The notes beneath the pieces are model-generated. The model worked only from the letters and a program-made list of their open reading frames with translations, was not told the DNA's origin and did no database searches. The position numbers and the translations under genes are program-made. From positions 20,577 to 84,576 of the forward strand of contig JAFUXA010000004.1 in the NCBI GenBank assembly GCA_017470985.1: 64,000 nucleotides of DNA. Reading direction: 5' to 3'. Shown here piece by piece: positions 43,390 through 52,784 of the stretch; the stretch's first letter is position 1, and each line of letters begins with the position of its first letter. The DNA is from Lachnospiraceae bacterium. Its GTDB lineage: Bacteria > Bacillota > Clostridia > Lachnospirales > Lachnospiraceae.

Positions 43390-44193
43390 TTAAAATGGAA
43401 ATCTTCTGAGAACACAAATTGCTACCAGATATACAATAGAAATCACATAAGTTATTCTGTCTCTGTTCTCATATTTCAAAGGAAGCATCTTGGTTCTTCC
43501 CTCGCCACCGCTGTAACATCTGGCCTCCATGGCAAGGGCCAGGTCATTCGCTCTGCGAAATGCAGATACAAAAAGCGGAACCAAAAGTGGAATCATAGCC
43601 TTGGTCTTCTTGATCAATCCACCACTTTCAAAGTCAGCTCCTCTGGCCATCTGTGCTTTCATAATCTTGTCAGTCTCCTCAATTAGAATCGGAATAAATC
43701 GAAGAGCAATCGACATCATCATGGCAATCTCATGAACCGGAACCTTGATTTTCTTCATCGGCTTCAAAGCTGCTTCCAAACCATCTGTAAGCTGATTAGG
43801 AGTGGTAGTCAATGTCATCACCGAGGTACCTATAATAAGATAAATCATTCTAAACAACATAAGGGACGCATTCTTGGCACCCTCATATGAAATTGTAAGC
43901 TTCCAAAAACTCACCAGCTCTCTTCCGGGAGTCATAAACAGATTCAAGATACCAGCAAATATCAAAATGAATACTATAGTCTTCAAGCCTCTAACCATAT
44001 AAGAAAATGGCACTTTGCTCAAATATATCACCATGGCCAGCGCTGCTGTTATTACAGCAAATGCCACCGGGCCCTTGAAGCAAAAGATGCTAATTATATA
44101 TATCATTGTGGTAAATAATTTGGTTCTTGGATCCAGCTTATGAATAGGTGAATCAGCTGGATAATATTGACCTAAAGTTATCTCTCTTAACAT
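43390..44193 (-). CDS. ecfT: Energy-coupling factor transporter transmembrane protein EcfT
   Basis: The 267-residue membrane protein begins with S-P-I-H-K-L-D-P-R-T-K-L, the EcfT start signature. It has about five hydrophobic segments and two coupling motifs of the A-R-G type (M-A-R-G-A-D near 170 and L-A-M-E-A-R-C-Y near 215) that touch the two ATPases. ATG 44193 is preferred to a TTG at 44208. It forms the shared ECF module for vitamin uptake with the next two genes; substrate-binding S components are encoded elsewhere. Confidence 0.95.
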   Translation of the reverse strand: MLREITLGQYYPADSPIHKLDPRTKLFTTMIYIISIFCFKGPVAFAVITAALAMVIYLSKVPFSYMVRGLKTIVFILIFAGILNLFMTPGRELVSFWKLTISYEGAKNASLMLFRMIYLIIGTSVMTLTTTPNQLTDGLEAALKPMKKIKVPVHEIAMMMSIALRFIPILIEETDKIMKAQMARGADFESGGLIKKTKAMIPLLVPLFVSAFRRANDLALAMEARCYSGGEGRTKMLPLKYENRDRITYVISIVYLVAICVLRRFPF

Positions 44194-44262
44194 AGTCTCT
44201 CTTCTCAAATAATCTAATGTTATGCGTCATCACATTTACCATGTGACGAGCACACTATTTCA

Positions 44263-45114
44263 CTATCTTCTACCAAGCATTTTCATAATCTCATTCTTGG
44301 CTTCATCAACTGTTGTAGCATCACATGACACAGGATAACCTGCATTCTTCAAATCATGCATGAGATATGTAACCTGCGGTGCAGCCAATCCTATCTCTTC
44401 CAATTCTTTGTAATGTCTGAAGACAACCTTTGGCTCACCGTCAAATCTCACCTGACCGTCATCCATTACAATTATACGATCTACATATTTGGCCACATCT
44501 TCCATACTATGAGATACCAATATTACTGTGTTGCCATATCTCTGATGATTCTCCGCAATCATGTCCAGAATCTCATCTCTTCCCTGGGGATCCAATCCAG
44601 CTGTAGGCTCATCGAGAACCAGCACCTGTGGTTTCATAGCCACAACTCCTGCAATAGCCGCACGGCGCTTCTGTCCTCCTGATAATTCAAAAGGTGATAC
44701 ATCATAATATTTCTCATCCAGGCCTACATTTTTCAAAGCCTCGTAGGCTCTCAAGGTTACATCCTTCTCAGGCAACCCTTGATTTCTTGGACCAAAGCAC
44801 ACGTCCTTGAATACTGTCTCATCAAAAAGTTGATGCTCAGGATACTGAAATACCATTCCAACCTGCATTCTCAGGTCTCTCAAATCGTAGTCCTTGTCAT
44901 ATATATCCTGACCGTTGAAATATATGCTTCCCTCTGTAGCCTTCAGCAAGCCATTGAGATGCTGTATCAAAGTTGACTTTCCAGACCCTGTATGACCGAT
45001 TATTCCAATGAATTCTCCATCTTCTATTTTCAGACTCACACCGTCTAAGGCCTTCTTCTCATAAGCATCCCCTCGACTATATATGTGTGAAATATTATCT
45101 AAAATCAATGACAT
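44263..45114 (-). CDS. ecfA2: Energy-coupling factor ATPase EcfA2
   Basis: The 283-residue ABC ATPase has Walker A G-H-T-G-S-G-K-S-T (about 36-44), Q-loop F-Q-Y-P-E-H-Q-L, signature L-S-G-G-Q-K-R-R and Walker B V-L-V-L-D-E-P-T. The Q-Y-P-E-H-Q form is typical of EcfA2. It overlaps ecfA1 by 10 nt. With EcfA1 and EcfT it powers uptake through exchangeable S components. Confidence 0.95.
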   Translation of the reverse strand: MSLILDNISHIYSRGDAYEKKALDGVSLKIEDGEFIGIIGHTGSGKSTLIQHLNGLLKATEGSIYFNGQDIYDKDYDLRDLRMQVGMVFQYPEHQLFDETVFKDVCFGPRNQGLPEKDVTLRAYEALKNVGLDEKYYDVSPFELSGGQKRRAAIAGVVAMKPQVLVLDEPTAGLDPQGRDEILDMIAENHQRYGNTVILVSHSMEDVAKYVDRIIVMDDGQVRFDGEPKVVFRHYKELEEIGLAAPQVTYLMHDLKNAGYPVSCDATTVDEAKNEIMKMLGRR

Positions 45115-45959
45115 ATTCTATCTATCTCCTGAATAAGTTCCTCTCTGGTAAGTATTCCGTCCCTCAGAGGAAGTCCTTCCTGTTTCAACTCATGAGCCAG
45201 CATTGTAATCTGTGGCACATCCAGATGATGTTCCTTCAATGTCTCCACCTGGGAAAATATTCCCGTAGGATTGCCTTCCATTACAACCTTGCCCTTGTCC
45301 ATAACATATACATAGTCAGCATCAACCACTTCTTCCATATAATGAGTGATTAGAATTATTGTCACGCCCTTGGTCTTATTCAACTCATGTACAGCTGCCA
45401 ATACTTCCTTGCGCCCATCAGGATCAAGCATAGCTGTAGGTTCGTCCAGTATAATACACTTAGGCTCCATAGCCATAACTCCGGCTATTGCAACCCTCTG
45501 CTTCTGCCCACCTGATAATCTGTTAGGCGAATGTTCGCGATAAGCCCACATGCCTACGGCTCTTAAGCTTTTCTCCACTCTCTCCCAGATTTCCTCTGTG
45601 GGAGTTCCAATATTTTCCGGACCAAATCCCACATCTTCCTGAACTACACTGGCAATAATCTGATTGTCCGGATTCTGAAATACCATACCTGCAGTCTGAC
45701 GAATATCATAAGTCAAATTTTCATCACTTACATCCATGCCACCCACATACAAGGTACCTTCGCTAGGCATAAGCAGTGCATTTAAGTGCTTGGCAAATGT
45801 AGATTTTCCGGAGCCATTGTGTCCAAGAACAGCTATAAACTGCCCCTGCTCCACATTCAAGTCAAGATGATCCAGAGCCACCTGCACTCCTTCCACATTG
45901 CCTTCCTCATCACGCATTATATATTCATGTACCAAATCTTTCGCTTCAATAAAACTCAT
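45105..45959 (-). CDS. ecfA1: Energy-coupling factor ATPase EcfA1
   Basis: The 284-residue ABC ATPase has Walker A G-H-N-G-S-G-K-S-T, Q-loop F-Q-N-P-D-N-Q (typical of EcfA1), signature L-S-G-G-Q-K-Q-R and Walker B C-I-I-L-D-E-P-T. ATG 45959 is preferred to a GTG at 45968 because GGTGG lies upstream. The overlap with ecfA2 suggests coupled translation. Confidence 0.95.
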   Translation of the reverse strand: MSFIEAKDLVHEYIMRDEEGNVEGVQVALDHLDLNVEQGQFIAVLGHNGSGKSTFAKHLNALLMPSEGTLYVGGMDVSDENLTYDIRQTAGMVFQNPDNQIIASVVQEDVGFGPENIGTPTEEIWERVEKSLRAVGMWAYREHSPNRLSGGQKQRVAIAGVMAMEPKCIILDEPTAMLDPDGRKEVLAAVHELNKTKGVTIILITHYMEEVVDADYVYVMDKGKVVMEGNPTGIFSQVETLKEHHLDVPQITMLAHELKQEGLPLRDGILTREELIQEIDRICH

Positions 45960-45968
45960 ATATGCCAC

Positions 45969-46466
45969 CTACCAATGCAAATGATGTAACTCACCTTCCA
46001 AAGTCATATGGTCAAATCCATTTTGACGGAGAGCTTCATATAATACAATAGCTACGGAATTTGACAGATTCAATGATCTGGTCTCTCCCACCATAGGAAT
46101 ACGGATACACTCATCAGGATGCTCAACCAGTATTTCCTCTGGAATTCCACCGCTTTCTTTGCCAAACATAATGAAGCAGTCTGACTCGTATTTCACATCG
46201 CTATATACATGTTTTCCCTTGGTAGTTGCAAAATATATCTTGGCATTTGGATTCTTTTCCATGAAATCATTCCAATCATCATATCTGTAGACTTCCAGTT
46301 TATCCCAATAATCCATGCCAGCACGCTTTACTGTCTTATCATTTAACAGAAATCCAAGAGGCTCTATAAGATGTAATTTCGTTCCTGTTGCAACACAGGT
46401 TCTACCAATATTTCCAGTATTAGCCGGTATTTCAGGCTCATGCAATATAATATTCAACTCTGACAC
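45969..46466 (-). CDS. trmL: tRNA (cytidine/uridine-2'-O-)-methyltransferase TrmL
   Basis: The 165-residue SPOUT enzyme has N-T-G-N-I-G-R-T-C near the start, F-G-K-E-S-G-G-I-P-E-E and the knot segment I-P-M-V-G-E-T-R-S-L-N-L-S-N-S-V-A. It methylates position 34 of leucine tRNAs. The start is GTG 46466, since an upstream ATG is followed by a stop; GGAG lies 11 nt before it. It is 9 nt from ecfA1. Confidence 0.94.
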   Translation of the reverse strand: MSELNIILHEPEIPANTGNIGRTCVATGTKLHLIEPLGFLLNDKTVKRAGMDYWDKLEVYRYDDWNDFMEKNPNAKIYFATTKGKHVYSDVKYESDCFIMFGKESGGIPEEILVEHPDECIRIPMVGETRSLNLSNSVAIVLYEALRQNGFDHMTLEGELHHLHW

Positions 46467-46487
46467 TTCACATGTCTCCTTCTATTA

Positions 46488-47663
46488 TTATTTTCCCTGC
46501 TCCGCTCTCAATTCATCAACAAATATCTGGATTCTATCCAGAGCAGTTCGCAAATTTTCAAGAGAGTAAGCATAAGATATTCTAAGGAAGCCCTCGCCAC
46601 AATCACCAAAGGCTGTCCCCGGCACTACAGCCACCTTCTGTTCCTTCAACAATCTGGTAGCAAATTCATCTGAGCTCATGCCAAACTCCTTGATTGATGG
46701 GAATATGTAAAATGCTCCAAATGGTTCGAAACACTGCAGTCCCATCTCTCTAAATCTCTTTAACAAATATCTACGACGAGCGTCATATTGTTCTCTCATC
46801 ATAGCCACGTCTTCATCACAGTTCTTGATAGCTTCAACCGCCGCATACTGGCTGGTTGTCGGAGCACACATTATAGCAAACTGATGGATTTTCAGCATCT
46901 GCTGAATAATAACCTCAGGTGCACATGCATATCCCAATCTCCATCCTGTCATAGCATGAGATTTTGAAAATCCATTTATCAGAACCGTTCTCTCCTTCAT
47001 TCCCGGAAGGGATGCAATAGATACATGTTTATCCAGATATGTAAGTTCTGAATAAATCTCATCACTGAGCACGAACAGATCATGCTTCTTCACGACCTCT
47101 GCAATCTTCTCCAAATCCTCCCTCTCCATTACAGCTCCTGTTGGATTGTTTGGGAAAGGCATAATCAAAATCTTGGTCTTATCTGTTATTGCAGCCTCCA
47201 ATTCCTCAGGTGTTAATCTAAACTGATTCTCTTCCTTTAAATTGATAACCACAGGAGTACCATTTGCCAAAATAGTACAAGGCAGATAAGATACATAGCT
47301 TGGCTGAGGGATAAGCACTTCATCTCCCGGATCAAGCATGGCGCGAAGAGCTATATCAATAGCTTCACTTCCTCCTACTGTTATAAGCATCTCATTCTTA
47401 TAGTCATAATGAAGATCGTATCTTCTATCAAGAAAGTTGGCAATCTCCACCTTCAACTCCTTCAAACCAGCGTTTGAAGTATAAAATGTGCGTCCCTTCT
47501 CCAAAGAATAAATAGCCTCATCGCGAACACGCCAAGGTGTATCAAAATCAGGTTCTCCCACGCCAAGAGAGATAGCATCTTCCATCTCACTTACAATGTC
47601 GAAAAATTTTCTAATACCAGATGGTTGTATGGTCTTAATTGTTGTTGATAACGGATCTCTCAT
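46488..47663 (-). CDS. Class I/II aminotransferase (PLP-dependent)
   Basis: The 391-residue fold-type I enzyme has P-N-N-P-T-G-A near 165, D-E-I-Y-S-E-L-T-Y near 200 and the PLP Lys in G-F-S-K-S-H-A-M-T-G-W-R-L-G-Y near 232. It resembles aspartate/aromatic aminotransferases of the MalY/PatA group. ATG 47663 overlaps the Lrp stop as TAATG, implying coupling. The Lrp-type regulator just upstream suggests amino-acid-dependent control; the substrate is not assignable by eye. Confidence 0.9.
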   Translation of the reverse strand: MRDPLSTTIKTIQPSGIRKFFDIVSEMEDAISLGVGEPDFDTPWRVRDEAIYSLEKGRTFYTSNAGLKELKVEIANFLDRRYDLHYDYKNEMLITVGGSEAIDIALRAMLDPGDEVLIPQPSYVSYLPCTILANGTPVVINLKEENQFRLTPEELEAAITDKTKILIMPFPNNPTGAVMEREDLEKIAEVVKKHDLFVLSDEIYSELTYLDKHVSIASLPGMKERTVLINGFSKSHAMTGWRLGYACAPEVIIQQMLKIHQFAIMCAPTTSQYAAVEAIKNCDEDVAMMREQYDARRRYLLKRFREMGLQCFEPFGAFYIFPSIKEFGMSSDEFATRLLKEQKVAVVPGTAFGDCGEGFLRISYAYSLENLRTALDRIQIFVDELRAEQGK

Positions 47664-48142
47664 TAGCAAATCATCTCCCTCTCATCTCTGTGTGGTCCTG
47701 CCATAACAACACCGTGGTCTTTATACTTCTTCAAAATAAAATTAGTCTTGGTACTAAGAACTGTATCCATAGGAGATAATTTGTCAGAAACAAATGAAGA
47801 CACCTCTCTAATTGTACGTCCTTCCAAAGTAACCATAAGATCAAATCCACCAGAGATAAGATATACTGAATCTACTTCCGGATAGTTATATATTCTCTCA
47901 GCAACTACATCGAATCCCATGCCTCTCTGTGGAGTAACTCTAACCTCAATAAGAGCAGTAACCTTTTCCACTCCCACCTTATCCCAATTTATAAGTGTAG
48001 GATATCCGCAGATAATATTTTCCTGCTCCATAGCCTCAAGCTCATTCATAATATCAGCTTCCGGCATATTCAAAACCAGGGCCAACTCCGCCATGTCGAT
48101 TTTGCTGTTCTTTTCAATATGTGCCAAAATTTTCTCTCTCAT
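47663..48142 (-). CDS. Lrp/AsnC-family regulator
   Basis: The 159-residue protein has an N-terminal winged helix (I-D-M-A-E-L-A-L-V-L-N-M-P-E-A-D, about 15-30) and a C-terminal RAM-type ligand-binding domain (V-D-S-V-Y-L-I-S-G-G-F-D-L-M-V-T-L near 95-111). AAGGAGGG precedes ATG 48142. It lies between the AIR-synthase and aminotransferase genes, and probably regulates them in response to amino acids. Confidence 0.9.
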   Translation of the reverse strand: MREKILAHIEKNSKIDMAELALVLNMPEADIMNELEAMEQENIICGYPTLINWDKVGVEKVTALIEVRVTPQRGMGFDVVAERIYNYPEVDSVYLISGGFDLMVTLEGRTIREVSSFVSDKLSPMDTVLSTKTNFILKKYKDHGVVMAGPHRDEREMIC

Positions 48143-48157
48143 TTATATAACCCTCCT

Positions 48158-49141
48158 TTAACACACCTTGTATAATTCATCTGCCTTCGGGGATTCAAGA
48201 AATCTTCTATCCTCATCCCTCACTATCACTCTATCATTTGAATCAGTAAACTTACCGATAACTGTAGCTTTGATTCCACCGGCTTCAATTGCCGCTGCCA
48301 GTTTATTGCCATCCTCTGCTGCCATCAACATAGAACCACTGGAGATAAGTCCATATGGGTTCACATCATAATACTCACATATCTCTATAGTCTCCTGCTT
48401 CACCGGAATAGATTTCAAATCAACCTCAAGACCTACTCCCGAAGCTTCCGCCATTTCCCACAGAGCTCCATATATTCCGCCCTCTGTTATATCATGCATT
48501 GCAGCCACACCATTTTCCACAGCAATCATTGCCTCCGGTACCACAGACAGATATTGATCCAGTTTCTTGGCACCATCTATATATTCTTCTGGAAAATGTT
48601 CTTTTAATTCTTCTTCCTTCTCCTTGGCAATAATGGTGGTTCCCTCAATGCCTATCCATTTGGTCAGAACTATATCCATACCCGCCTTGGCTCCTGCAGT
48701 TGAAATCATGCGTCCAACTTTGGTCTTACCAACTCCAACCACATTAACTACAGGTCTGGTAACAGCTGATGTAACCTCAGTATGTCCGCCCATAATCTGT
48801 ATATGAGCAGCAGCACAAGCCACTTCCATCTGCTCCATTATATTCTTCAATTTAATCTCACGGGTTCCATCCGGCAACAATATAGTCAGCATAACTCCAA
48901 AAGGCTCAGCCCCTGAGCTGGCCAAGTCATTGGCTGTAATCTGTATAGCCAGATTTCCAATATCATTTGCCGTACCGGTTATAGGATCCGTAGACATAAC
49001 CAGTATCTCATCTTCCTCCAGTTTCACAGCCGTGCAGTCCTCACCCACACTAGGTCCCATAAGCACCTCATCACGCTTGTAATGTAACTGCTTCATAACT
49101 GAACGCTTTAAAATATTTTCGGGTATCTTTCCAATTTTCAT
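48158..49141 (-). CDS. AIR synthase-like ATP-binding protein (PurM/HypE superfamily)
   Basis: The 327-residue protein has the PurM-like two-domain layout: G-P-S-V-G-E-D-C-T-A near 30-39 and D-I-G-N-L-A near 61-66 in the ATP-binding N-terminal half, then H-D-I-T-E-G-G-I-Y-G-A near 215. These motifs recall HypE and ThiL. A HypE role is uncertain because no other hyp genes are near and [FeFe] hydrogenase does not use it. It precedes the Lrp gene by 15 nt. The start is tentative because the ribosome site is poor. Confidence 0.85.
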   Translation of the reverse strand: MKIGKIPENILKRSVMKQLHYKRDEVLMGPSVGEDCTAVKLEEDEILVMSTDPITGTANDIGNLAIQITANDLASSGAEPFGVMLTILLPDGTREIKLKNIMEQMEVACAAAHIQIMGGHTEVTSAVTRPVVNVVGVGKTKVGRMISTAGAKAGMDIVLTKWIGIEGTTIIAKEKEEELKEHFPEEYIDGAKKLDQYLSVVPEAMIAVENGVAAMHDITEGGIYGALWEMAEASGVGLEVDLKSIPVKQETIEICEYYDVNPYGLISSGSMLMAAEDGNKLAAAIEAGGIKATVIGKFTDSNDRVIVRDEDRRFLESPKADELYKVC

Positions 49142-49175
49142 AGCTTGCATCCATTCTATAATAAATACACTACAA

Positions 49176-49199
49176 GGCCACCCGAATACACGGGTAGCC
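49176..49199 (-). terminator. Hairpin downstream of the VanW gene
   Basis: GGC-ACCCG and CGGGT-GCC arms enclose a 6-nt loop. T residues are few on the minus side, so termination is plausible but not strong. Confidence 0.45.
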
Positions 49200-49273
49200 T
49201 CTATTTTCTATCAGACTATAAGTCATTCTTTTGTCTAATTCCACAACAGATTAATCTGCCATCACAGACATTG

Positions 49274-50995
49274 CTATTGTGTGACAGGGACAGTTGGATC
49301 TGTAGGCTGTCCTCCTGTAGCGGCAGGATCCGTTGACGGATTCACTTGTGTTGACTGATTTGCCTGTGCTGCCAGGTCTGCCTGCGCCGCCTGAGCTGCT
49401 GCCAATGCCTCATCACTGTTGCTTGCAACTGCTGCCATAATTGCCGCCTCATCCTTGGACTCAATTGCTGCCAATACTGCATTTTGAGCATTTGGATCTG
49501 CAGTACCTATTCCAACAGAAATAATTTCTGCAGATGGTTTGTATTTACTATTATTAAAAATTGTACGACTTACTTCCACACCATCTACATACTCGATTTT
49601 CCACAATCTGGCTGTATAACCGATATGTGGCTTTGTAGTAGTTTCAATATATCCTATTGGCTGATCCGGTACCGGAACAAATTCCTTCTCTGGATCCTCC
49701 TGAGATGTAACCTCACTTACAAACTCAACTTTTCTGTTGGCTGGTCTTGTCTCTTTTCCATAAATATTGAAGAAGAGATTTCCACCAGATGTATATCCCT
49801 CGATGTAGATAGGATATTCACCATTATTTCTAAACTGGAAGTCCTTCACCCCATCAGCAATAGCTGCATCCATAGAAGGCTCCACATAATTTACAATCAT
49901 GGAATGAGCCGAACGGGTAACCACCTCTAATTCTGCTCTGATAACTGCATTGTAAAGAGTTGAAGATACCTGACAGATTCCACCACCATATGTCTCCACG
50001 GTTGTTCCATTCTCATATGAACCAGCAAGGAAATATCCATTCTCTGCTGTTGTTGGTCCAATTGTATCTGCCACAGATACAACCTGTCCAGGATATACAA
50101 CAAGACCATCAAGCTTGCTTGCTCCAACCTTGACATTTCTGGTACGACCATTATCTACAGTACCGAAGTTAGTGCTGAATCCAGATAACTGATCCTGAAT
50201 CTGGGCAAGCTCTTCACGAGAGCCCTGTGGCTTATCCTCTGCAGTGAGCATCTCAAGAGATGCATCCTTGCCATCCCAGTTGCCTTCTACAAATTCGGCA
50301 ATCTTCATGGCAGACTTACCGCTCATAAGAGCAACTCCAGGAGTTCCCTCCACGAATTCAAACTTACCATCCACACGCTTCACTGTATTATCAACAGCTT
50401 CCTGAACCAACTCAGACTTGTTGGATTCCAGGTAACCTGCTGCAGTTCCAATATCTGCTGTAAGAGATAGGGCAAATACCTTTTTCTCATTATTCTCTAA
50501 ATCTGTGCTAGCCTTGTACTCCTCAATCAGATTGCCTTCCTTGCCATAATTCAAAGCTCTTGCTACAACATCTGAATTTCTGGCGCACAATCCCAAATCA
50601 GTAGAATCTGCTTCAATAGAATTTTCGCCAACTGTCAATGTAAATGTTACATCATCATACTTAGCCAAATAATCATCAACAATCTTCTGTGCATCCGCAG
50701 CATTCATTCCAGATGCATCATTTTCACCAATATATATTCCTGAAGGAATAGTTCCCTCCAAATTATCAGCAAACTCTTCAGGCTTTGTACCAATTCCTGA
50801 TTCTGCTTCTCCCGCATCCTCATTCTCTTCTACATCCGCCCCATCATCAGTTGCATTATTAGTAACTTTGATATCACTGTCATCTGCGATAACATCGGTT
50901 TCAGCTGCATATACAGCGCCAGATGTTGCAGATGTAAATGTTACGGCTACAACTGCCAATCCACATAATATTTTTGATAAATATCTTGTCTTCAT
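49274..50995 (-). CDS. Exported VanW-domain protein with peptidoglycan-binding-4-like repeat
   Basis: The 573-residue protein has a signal peptide (hydrophobic about 7-30, A-Y-A-A-E), an acidic linker, a YoaR-type peptidoglycan-binding-like domain (about 90-250) and the VanW domain (T-I-G-P-T-T-A-E-N-G-Y near 290 and Y-G-G-G-I-C-Q-V-S-S-T-L-Y-N near 318). The C-terminal ~70 residues are Ala/Gln/Thr/Pro-rich. VanW proteins occur in glycopeptide-resistance clusters but are common on clostridial genomes without resistance; a cell-wall role is likely. ATG 50995 is chosen for GGAGTG just upstream. Confidence 0.9.
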   Translation of the reverse strand: MKTRYLSKILCGLAVVAVTFTSATSGAVYAAETDVIADDSDIKVTNNATDDGADVEENEDAGEAESGIGTKPEEFADNLEGTIPSGIYIGENDASGMNAADAQKIVDDYLAKYDDVTFTLTVGENSIEADSTDLGLCARNSDVVARALNYGKEGNLIEEYKASTDLENNEKKVFALSLTADIGTAAGYLESNKSELVQEAVDNTVKRVDGKFEFVEGTPGVALMSGKSAMKIAEFVEGNWDGKDASLEMLTAEDKPQGSREELAQIQDQLSGFSTNFGTVDNGRTRNVKVGASKLDGLVVYPGQVVSVADTIGPTTAENGYFLAGSYENGTTVETYGGGICQVSSTLYNAVIRAELEVVTRSAHSMIVNYVEPSMDAAIADGVKDFQFRNNGEYPIYIEGYTSGGNLFFNIYGKETRPANRKVEFVSEVTSQEDPEKEFVPVPDQPIGYIETTTKPHIGYTARLWKIEYVDGVEVSRTIFNNSKYKPSAEIISVGIGTADPNAQNAVLAAIESKDEAAIMAAVASNSDEALAAAQAAQADLAAQANQSTQVNPSTDPAATGGQPTDPTVPVTQ

Positions 50996-51161
50996 GTCAC
51001 TCCATTCCAGCATTTTCTCATGCTGATTATATATAAAAATATATTTTATCTAACAACTTTCACTTTAACACTACATTTGTCATTTTACTTCAAAAAACCC
51101 GTTTTTTTCAAGGTGCAAACAGACGAATATAATTGACAGCGAACTTGCCATTTTAGTATAT

Positions 51162-51269
51162 TTATATGAAAGCACCAATCAATGTTGTTGCCACCATACA
51201 AGCAATGACAATAACGATGATTATTGCTGACAATCGTTGTCTTTTTTTAGAACCTCTATAATTTGACAT
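51162..51269 (-). CDS. 35-residue basic single-pass membrane peptide
   Basis: ATG 51269 begins M-S-N-Y-R-G-S-K-K-R-Q-R-L, followed by a hydrophobic helix (residues 14-35, rich in Ile/Val/Ala/Thr) and a stop at 51162. An ideal GGAGGT lies 5 nt upstream, which makes translation likely. The basic end suggests N-in topology. It diverges from the plus-strand gene at 51317 with a 47-nt gap and precedes the VanW gene. Too short for standard gene calling; function unknown. Confidence 0.7.
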   Translation of the reverse strand: MSNYRGSKKRQRLSAIIIVIVIACMVATTLIGAFI

Positions 51270-51316
51270 ATTATACCTCCTGTAGGTTGATTATATACAA
51301 AACGAAAGGAGCCATT

Positions 51317-51958
51317 ATGGCATTTCCATTTTTAGCATTATTTTTAGGTTTTGTTATCTTCCTGGCCATTCGCTACAGACAAACCGATGCTCATGTCCAA
51401 AAAATGCAGGATGATTTCTGGGAGAGAGAAGCTAATGCCAATGCTTCCCCAAAAATCAATTTAGATAACCTTACATATATTACCATTCCTTTGGATAAAT
51501 TTCCACTTGGATTCAGCGAGGATCCCAACATACAGGAAATGGAGCACAAGCTCCATGAGTTATCCTCTCATCGCATGCTGAATCTGACAGGAAAGACTAA
51601 TACAGAATTAAAAGAGACTTACGGCGTAGCCAACTTAGATACCGTGGCAGCATACGGAGATGACTATGATAAGCTCACAGTTCTTCTCAAGGATTATGCT
51701 ACTGCTCTCATAAATAATGATATGTTAAATGAAGCTGTAGCTGTACTGGAATTCGGAGTTGGAATCAAAACTGATGTAAGTCAAAACTATATTTTACTGG
51801 GAGATTGTTACAAGAGTCTGGGCAAGATTTCCAAAATCAGCTATCTGAAAGATCATGTAGAAAATCTAAACCTAGTATTAGGCCCAAGCATCATCAATCA
51901 TTTGAACGAGTTATTAGATGATCCGGATGCAGTTGTAGAACATTTCTCAACAGAGTGA
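51317..51958 (+). CDS. Hypothetical membrane-anchored TPR-like protein
   Basis: The 213-residue protein has an N-terminal membrane helix (residues 2-17), then a polar region and helical hairpins (N-D-M-L-N-E-A-V-A-V-L-E-F and Y-I-L-L-G-D-C-Y-K-S-L-G-K, about 138-175) that resemble tetratricopeptide repeats. ATG 51317 has AAGGAG 5 nt upstream. It has its own terminator. A scaffold role is plausible; nothing specific can be said. Confidence 0.75.
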   Translation: MAFPFLALFLGFVIFLAIRYRQTDAHVQKMQDDFWEREANANASPKINLDNLTYITIPLDKFPLGFSEDPNIQEMEHKLHELSSHRMLNLTGKTNTELKETYGVANLDTVAAYGDDYDKLTVLLKDYATALINNDMLNEAVAVLEFGVGIKTDVSQNYILLGDCYKSLGKISKISYLKDHVENLNLVLGPSIINHLNELLDDPDAVVEHFSTE

Positions 51959-51973
51959 AGCTAATAAAAAATC

Positions 51974-52010
51974 AACCTCTCACCAAATTGGCGAGAGGTT
52001 TTTTCGTTTA
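51974..52010 (+). terminator. Terminator after the TPR-like gene
   Basis: AACCTCTC arms around a short loop are followed by six T on the plus strand. Confidence 0.88.
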
Positions 52011-52063
52011 CTCATTTATCTATTCAATTATTTATGCAATCATTGATCCATCCAATAATTTGT

Positions 52064-52651
52064 TTATCCAATCATTCCAAACACATGAACCAGAAGTACT
52101 TCAACTCCCACGATCCACAGTACAATGGCACCCATAACATATGTTCCTGTCTTGGTTTCAATGCCAAAATGCAATCCTGTATACACACCGGCAATAACTG
52201 CCAGAATGGACAATACAATTATCACTACAGCCATCATAGCCACTGAAGTCTCAACAAGACCACAAGCGCCTCCTGCTACCAGAGTATAGAAACTTGTAAC
52301 CACTACAATCTTAATATACTCACGAACCTTCAAACCATCTTTACGCTTCTCATGTATGATTCCACGCTTGATAGCCTTTACAATAAGTCGTATACCAAGC
52401 ATGGCAAATACAACTGCAGCAACGATATATCCCACATCCGAACTGCGTGGTATCAATTCATGCTCATCCAACTCATAGCATATAAAATATCCACCGAAGT
52501 AAAAGAGTAACTGCAGCAAAGCAACCAGGGCGCATGTTATAACCAACTGTTTCTTCTTCACCTCAGCCAACATAGCACCTTCCACTTCCATGGTAGCATA
52601 TGTATCCAAACTGATTCCCAATATAATCAGTATATTTTCAATCCAACTCAT
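52064..52651 (-). CDS. MntP-like (DUF204) membrane protein
   Basis: The 195-residue protein has six hydrophobic segments. Two halves each contain a G-I-S-L-D-T-Y-A or G-L-V-E-T-S-V type motif near the start, as in MntP manganese exporters, where Asp and Glu residues in the membrane are needed. Here D15 and E141 (approximate) fit. The motifs are diverged from the usual M-D-A-F-A, so the ion is uncertain. ATG 52651 has GGAGG 5 nt upstream. Confidence 0.75.
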   Translation of the reverse strand: MSWIENILIILGISLDTYATMEVEGAMLAEVKKKQLVITCALVALLQLLFYFGGYFICYELDEHELIPRSSDVGYIVAAVVFAMLGIRLIVKAIKRGIIHEKRKDGLKVREYIKIVVVTSFYTLVAGGACGLVETSVAMMAVVIIVLSILAVIAGVYTGLHFGIETKTGTYVMGAIVLWIVGVEVLLVHVFGMIG

Positions 52652-52784
52652 ACATTCCTCCACTTTTTACATCTTGCCATCCTAGTATATGAAAAAAGCT
52701 TTATCCGATAAATATTCAAACATAAAATCCTGTATCATGAACTTATACATTTGTCTACAATTGTATAATAAAACCAAAAACCAT

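Noticed and set aside
48158-49141. HypE as part of a [NiFe] hydrogenase maturation set
   Set aside because: No hypABCDF neighbours are visible and the window's hydrogenase genes are of the [FeFe] type; only the AIR synthase-like family is supported.
49274-50995. VanW protein as evidence of vancomycin resistance
   Set aside because: No vanA/B-type ligase, vanH, vanX or vanRS genes are near; VanW proteins are common in susceptible clostridia.
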